Below, one piece after another: positions 30,469 through 31,577 of a stretch of DNA of 31,577 nucleotides. Below the pieces are notes generated by a model, which searched no databases, was not told where the DNA came from, and saw nothing but the letters and a program-made list of their open reading frames with translations. A program made the translations under genes and the position numbers. The number at the start of each line of letters is the position of its first letter. Position 1 is the stretch's first letter. The stretch is from Comamonadaceae bacterium (GTDB lineage: Bacteria; Pseudomonadota; Gammaproteobacteria; Burkholderiales; Burkholderiaceae_C), in contig CANCCE010000004.1 in NCBI GenBank assembly GCA_947374505.1, forward strand, positions 1 through 31,577, written 5' to 3'.

Positions 30469-31463
30469 CGGTGACGTTCGCCACACCCAACCGCCGCCAA
30501 ATCTTGCTGGCCTCTGTCGGGGCTTCTGCGCTGTCTGCTATCAGTTTGGCCGCGCGCGCCCAAGGCAAGCCGATCAAGATCGTCGTGCCTTTCGCACCGG
30601 GCGGTGGCAACGATGTGTTCGGCCGTCAGATGGCCAAAAGCCTGGGCGAGCTGCGCAATCAGAGTGTGGTGGTTGAGAACAAGCCGGGTGCAGGCGGCAA
30701 CATAGGCACCGAGCAAGTGGTGCGCAGCCCGGCCGACGGCAGCACGCTGCTGCTCGGTCACTCTGGCACGGTGTCGATCAATCCGGCGCTTTACAAGCAG
30801 CTGAAATATGACACCCAAAAAGATCTGGCACCGGTCGCCATGTTTGCGTCATCGGCATTGGTCTTGGTGGTGCCCGCTTCGTCAAAGGTCAAGTCAGTGG
30901 CCGATCTGCTGGCACTGGCCAAGTCAGAGCCGGGTCGGGTCAACTATGCCTCAAGTGGTGGCGGCACGGGGGGGCACTTGTGCGGCGAATTATTCGAGCA
31001 CAAGACCGGTGTCAAGCTCAGCCACATTCCTTACAAAGGGACTGGGCCGGCGCTCACCGATCTCGTTGGCAGTCAGGTGCAGATGATGTTCAGCGTGATT
31101 CCGCCGGCCTTGGCCTTGGTCGCAAGTGGGCGCTTGCGCGCCATTGCAGTGACCAGCGTCAAACGCAATCCATCGATGCCGGATGTGCCGACGATCGCCG
31201 AGTCAGGCATCAGCGCACTGGCCGATTTTGAAAGCACGCTGACTTATGGATTGCTGGCACCCCGTGCGACACCAGATTCAGTGGTCAAAGAGCTGGCGGC
31301 GCAGATTTTGAAGATCGCGGCCACAGCGGAATTCCAGTCCCGGCTGGGCGTGGAGGGCGCTGTGCCGCTGTTGGGCGGGCCGGCCGAGTACGCCGCACGG
31401 ATTAAAAAAGAAAGCGCGCAATGGGCCGACATCGTCCGGATTTCGGGCGCAACGCTCGATTGA
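30465..31463 (+). CDS. TTT (Bug-family) periplasmic substrate-binding protein 4
   Basis: A 332-residue exported binding protein starting at GTG 30465, which overlaps the pcaF stop by four bases (GTGA); an alternative GTG is at 30471. A Tat-like NRRQILLASVGAS precedes the hydrophobic segment, with cleavage near ARAQ. The mature part begins GKPIKIVVPFAPGGGNDVFGRQM and contains LKYDTQKDLAPVAMF and LSHIPYKGTGPALTDLVGSQVQMMF. Its coupling to pcaF implies expression with the 3-oxoadipate genes and suggests an aromatic acid or dicarboxylate ligand of that pathway. No permease genes follow within the window. Confidence 0.92.
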   Translation: MTVTFATPNRRQILLASVGASALSAISLAARAQGKPIKIVVPFAPGGGNDVFGRQMAKSLGELRNQSVVVENKPGAGGNIGTEQVVRSPADGSTLLLGHSGTVSINPALYKQLKYDTQKDLAPVAMFASSALVLVVPASSKVKSVADLLALAKSEPGRVNYASSGGGTGGHLCGELFEHKTGVKLSHIPYKGTGPALTDLVGSQVQMMFSVIPPALALVASGRLRAIAVTSVKRNPSMPDVPTIAESGISALADFESTLTYGLLAPRATPDSVVKELAAQILKIAATAEFQSRLGVEGAVPLLGGPAEYAARIKKESAQWADIVRISGATLD

Positions 31464-31479
31464 GCGGGGACTGAGTGCG

Positions 31480-31501
31480 GTTTTTCCACTCATGGAAAAA
31501 C
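31480..31501 (+). terminator. Hairpin after the pca operon
   Basis: GTTTTTCCA (31480-31488), loop CTCA, TGGAAAAAC (31493-31501): a perfect 9-bp stem 16 bases after the stop of TTT protein 4. It is AT-rich and has no following T-run, so termination efficiency is uncertain. The window ends with AAGGAAAC (31570-31577), which looks like the ribosome binding site of a further gene. Confidence 0.45.
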
Positions 31502-31577
31502 TGATTTCCGCTGGTTTTCTTGTGACTGACTAGGCTCTGCGACACACTACGGCTAGTTAAAAAGACAACAAGGAAAC

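Noticed and set aside
29476..30486. 336-codon minus-strand frame opposite pcaF
   Set aside because: pcaF has all thiolase active-site residues; the opposing frame has shadow-like composition and no domain.
1..31577. tRNA genes, insertion sequences, integrases, CRISPR arrays
   Set aside because: I looked for tRNA-like ends, transposase or integrase motifs and spaced repeats and saw none.

Overview
The window looks like chromosomal DNA of a betaproteobacterium of the order Burkholderiales, most likely family Comamonadaceae (Rhodoferax/Polaromonas/Limnohabitans-like). This is inferred from the gene families: several orphan tripartite-tricarboxylate-transporter (TTT, Bug-type) binding proteins, a QseBC-like two-component pair beside a DegP protease, diheme cytochrome c, hmgA-fahA, and a pca cluster with a PcaR/PcaU-type IclR regulator. 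GC content looks moderately high. I see no tRNA, rRNA, insertion sequence, integrase or CRISPR array.

Region 1 (1-11.1 kb) is housekeeping and envelope functions. It holds a MoxR ATPase with a small membrane protein and a partial VWA-type (CoxE-like) protein, a periplasmic diheme cytochrome c, a Pal/OmpA lipoprotein, a MarR regulator, a ClC-family anion channel without the usual gating glutamate, and a short CDF-type metal transporter. A DegP/HtrA protease, sensor kinase and response regulator follow, with matching CTTAAG-N5-CTTAA boxes upstream of both the regulator and degP. An exported tandem rhodanese and a 69-residue protein close the region.

Region 2 (11.1-26.5 kb) is a catabolic block bounded by two perfect 45-bp direct repeats (11115-11159 and 26480-26524). 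The right copy is the 3' end of an intact DUF1841 gene and the left copy is a detached duplicate of that end, the pattern expected of an island inserted into a gene's 3' end, although no integrase is visible. Inside is a plus-strand series: FAD monooxygenase, molybdenum hydroxylase (FAD subunit, a CoxG-CoxS fusion, Mo subunit), a crotonase-fold protein, a TTT binding protein, a UbiD-type decarboxylase and a second TTT binding protein. A LysR regulator, a convergent third TTT binding protein, and homogentisate dioxygenase with fumarylacetoacetase follow. The first part reads as an uncharacterised route in which an aromatic or N-heteroaromatic acid is taken up, hydroxylated by a Mo enzyme, decarboxylated by a prFMN enzyme and hydroxylated again by a flavoprotein; the substrate cannot be named from sequence.

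Region 3 (26.5-31.6 kb) holds DUF1841, an IclR (PcaR-like) regulator divergent from pcaI-pcaJ-pcaF, and a fourth TTT binding protein coupled by overlap to pcaF. This completes the lower 3-oxoadipate pathway to succinyl-CoA and acetyl-CoA. The upper pca genes are not in the window.
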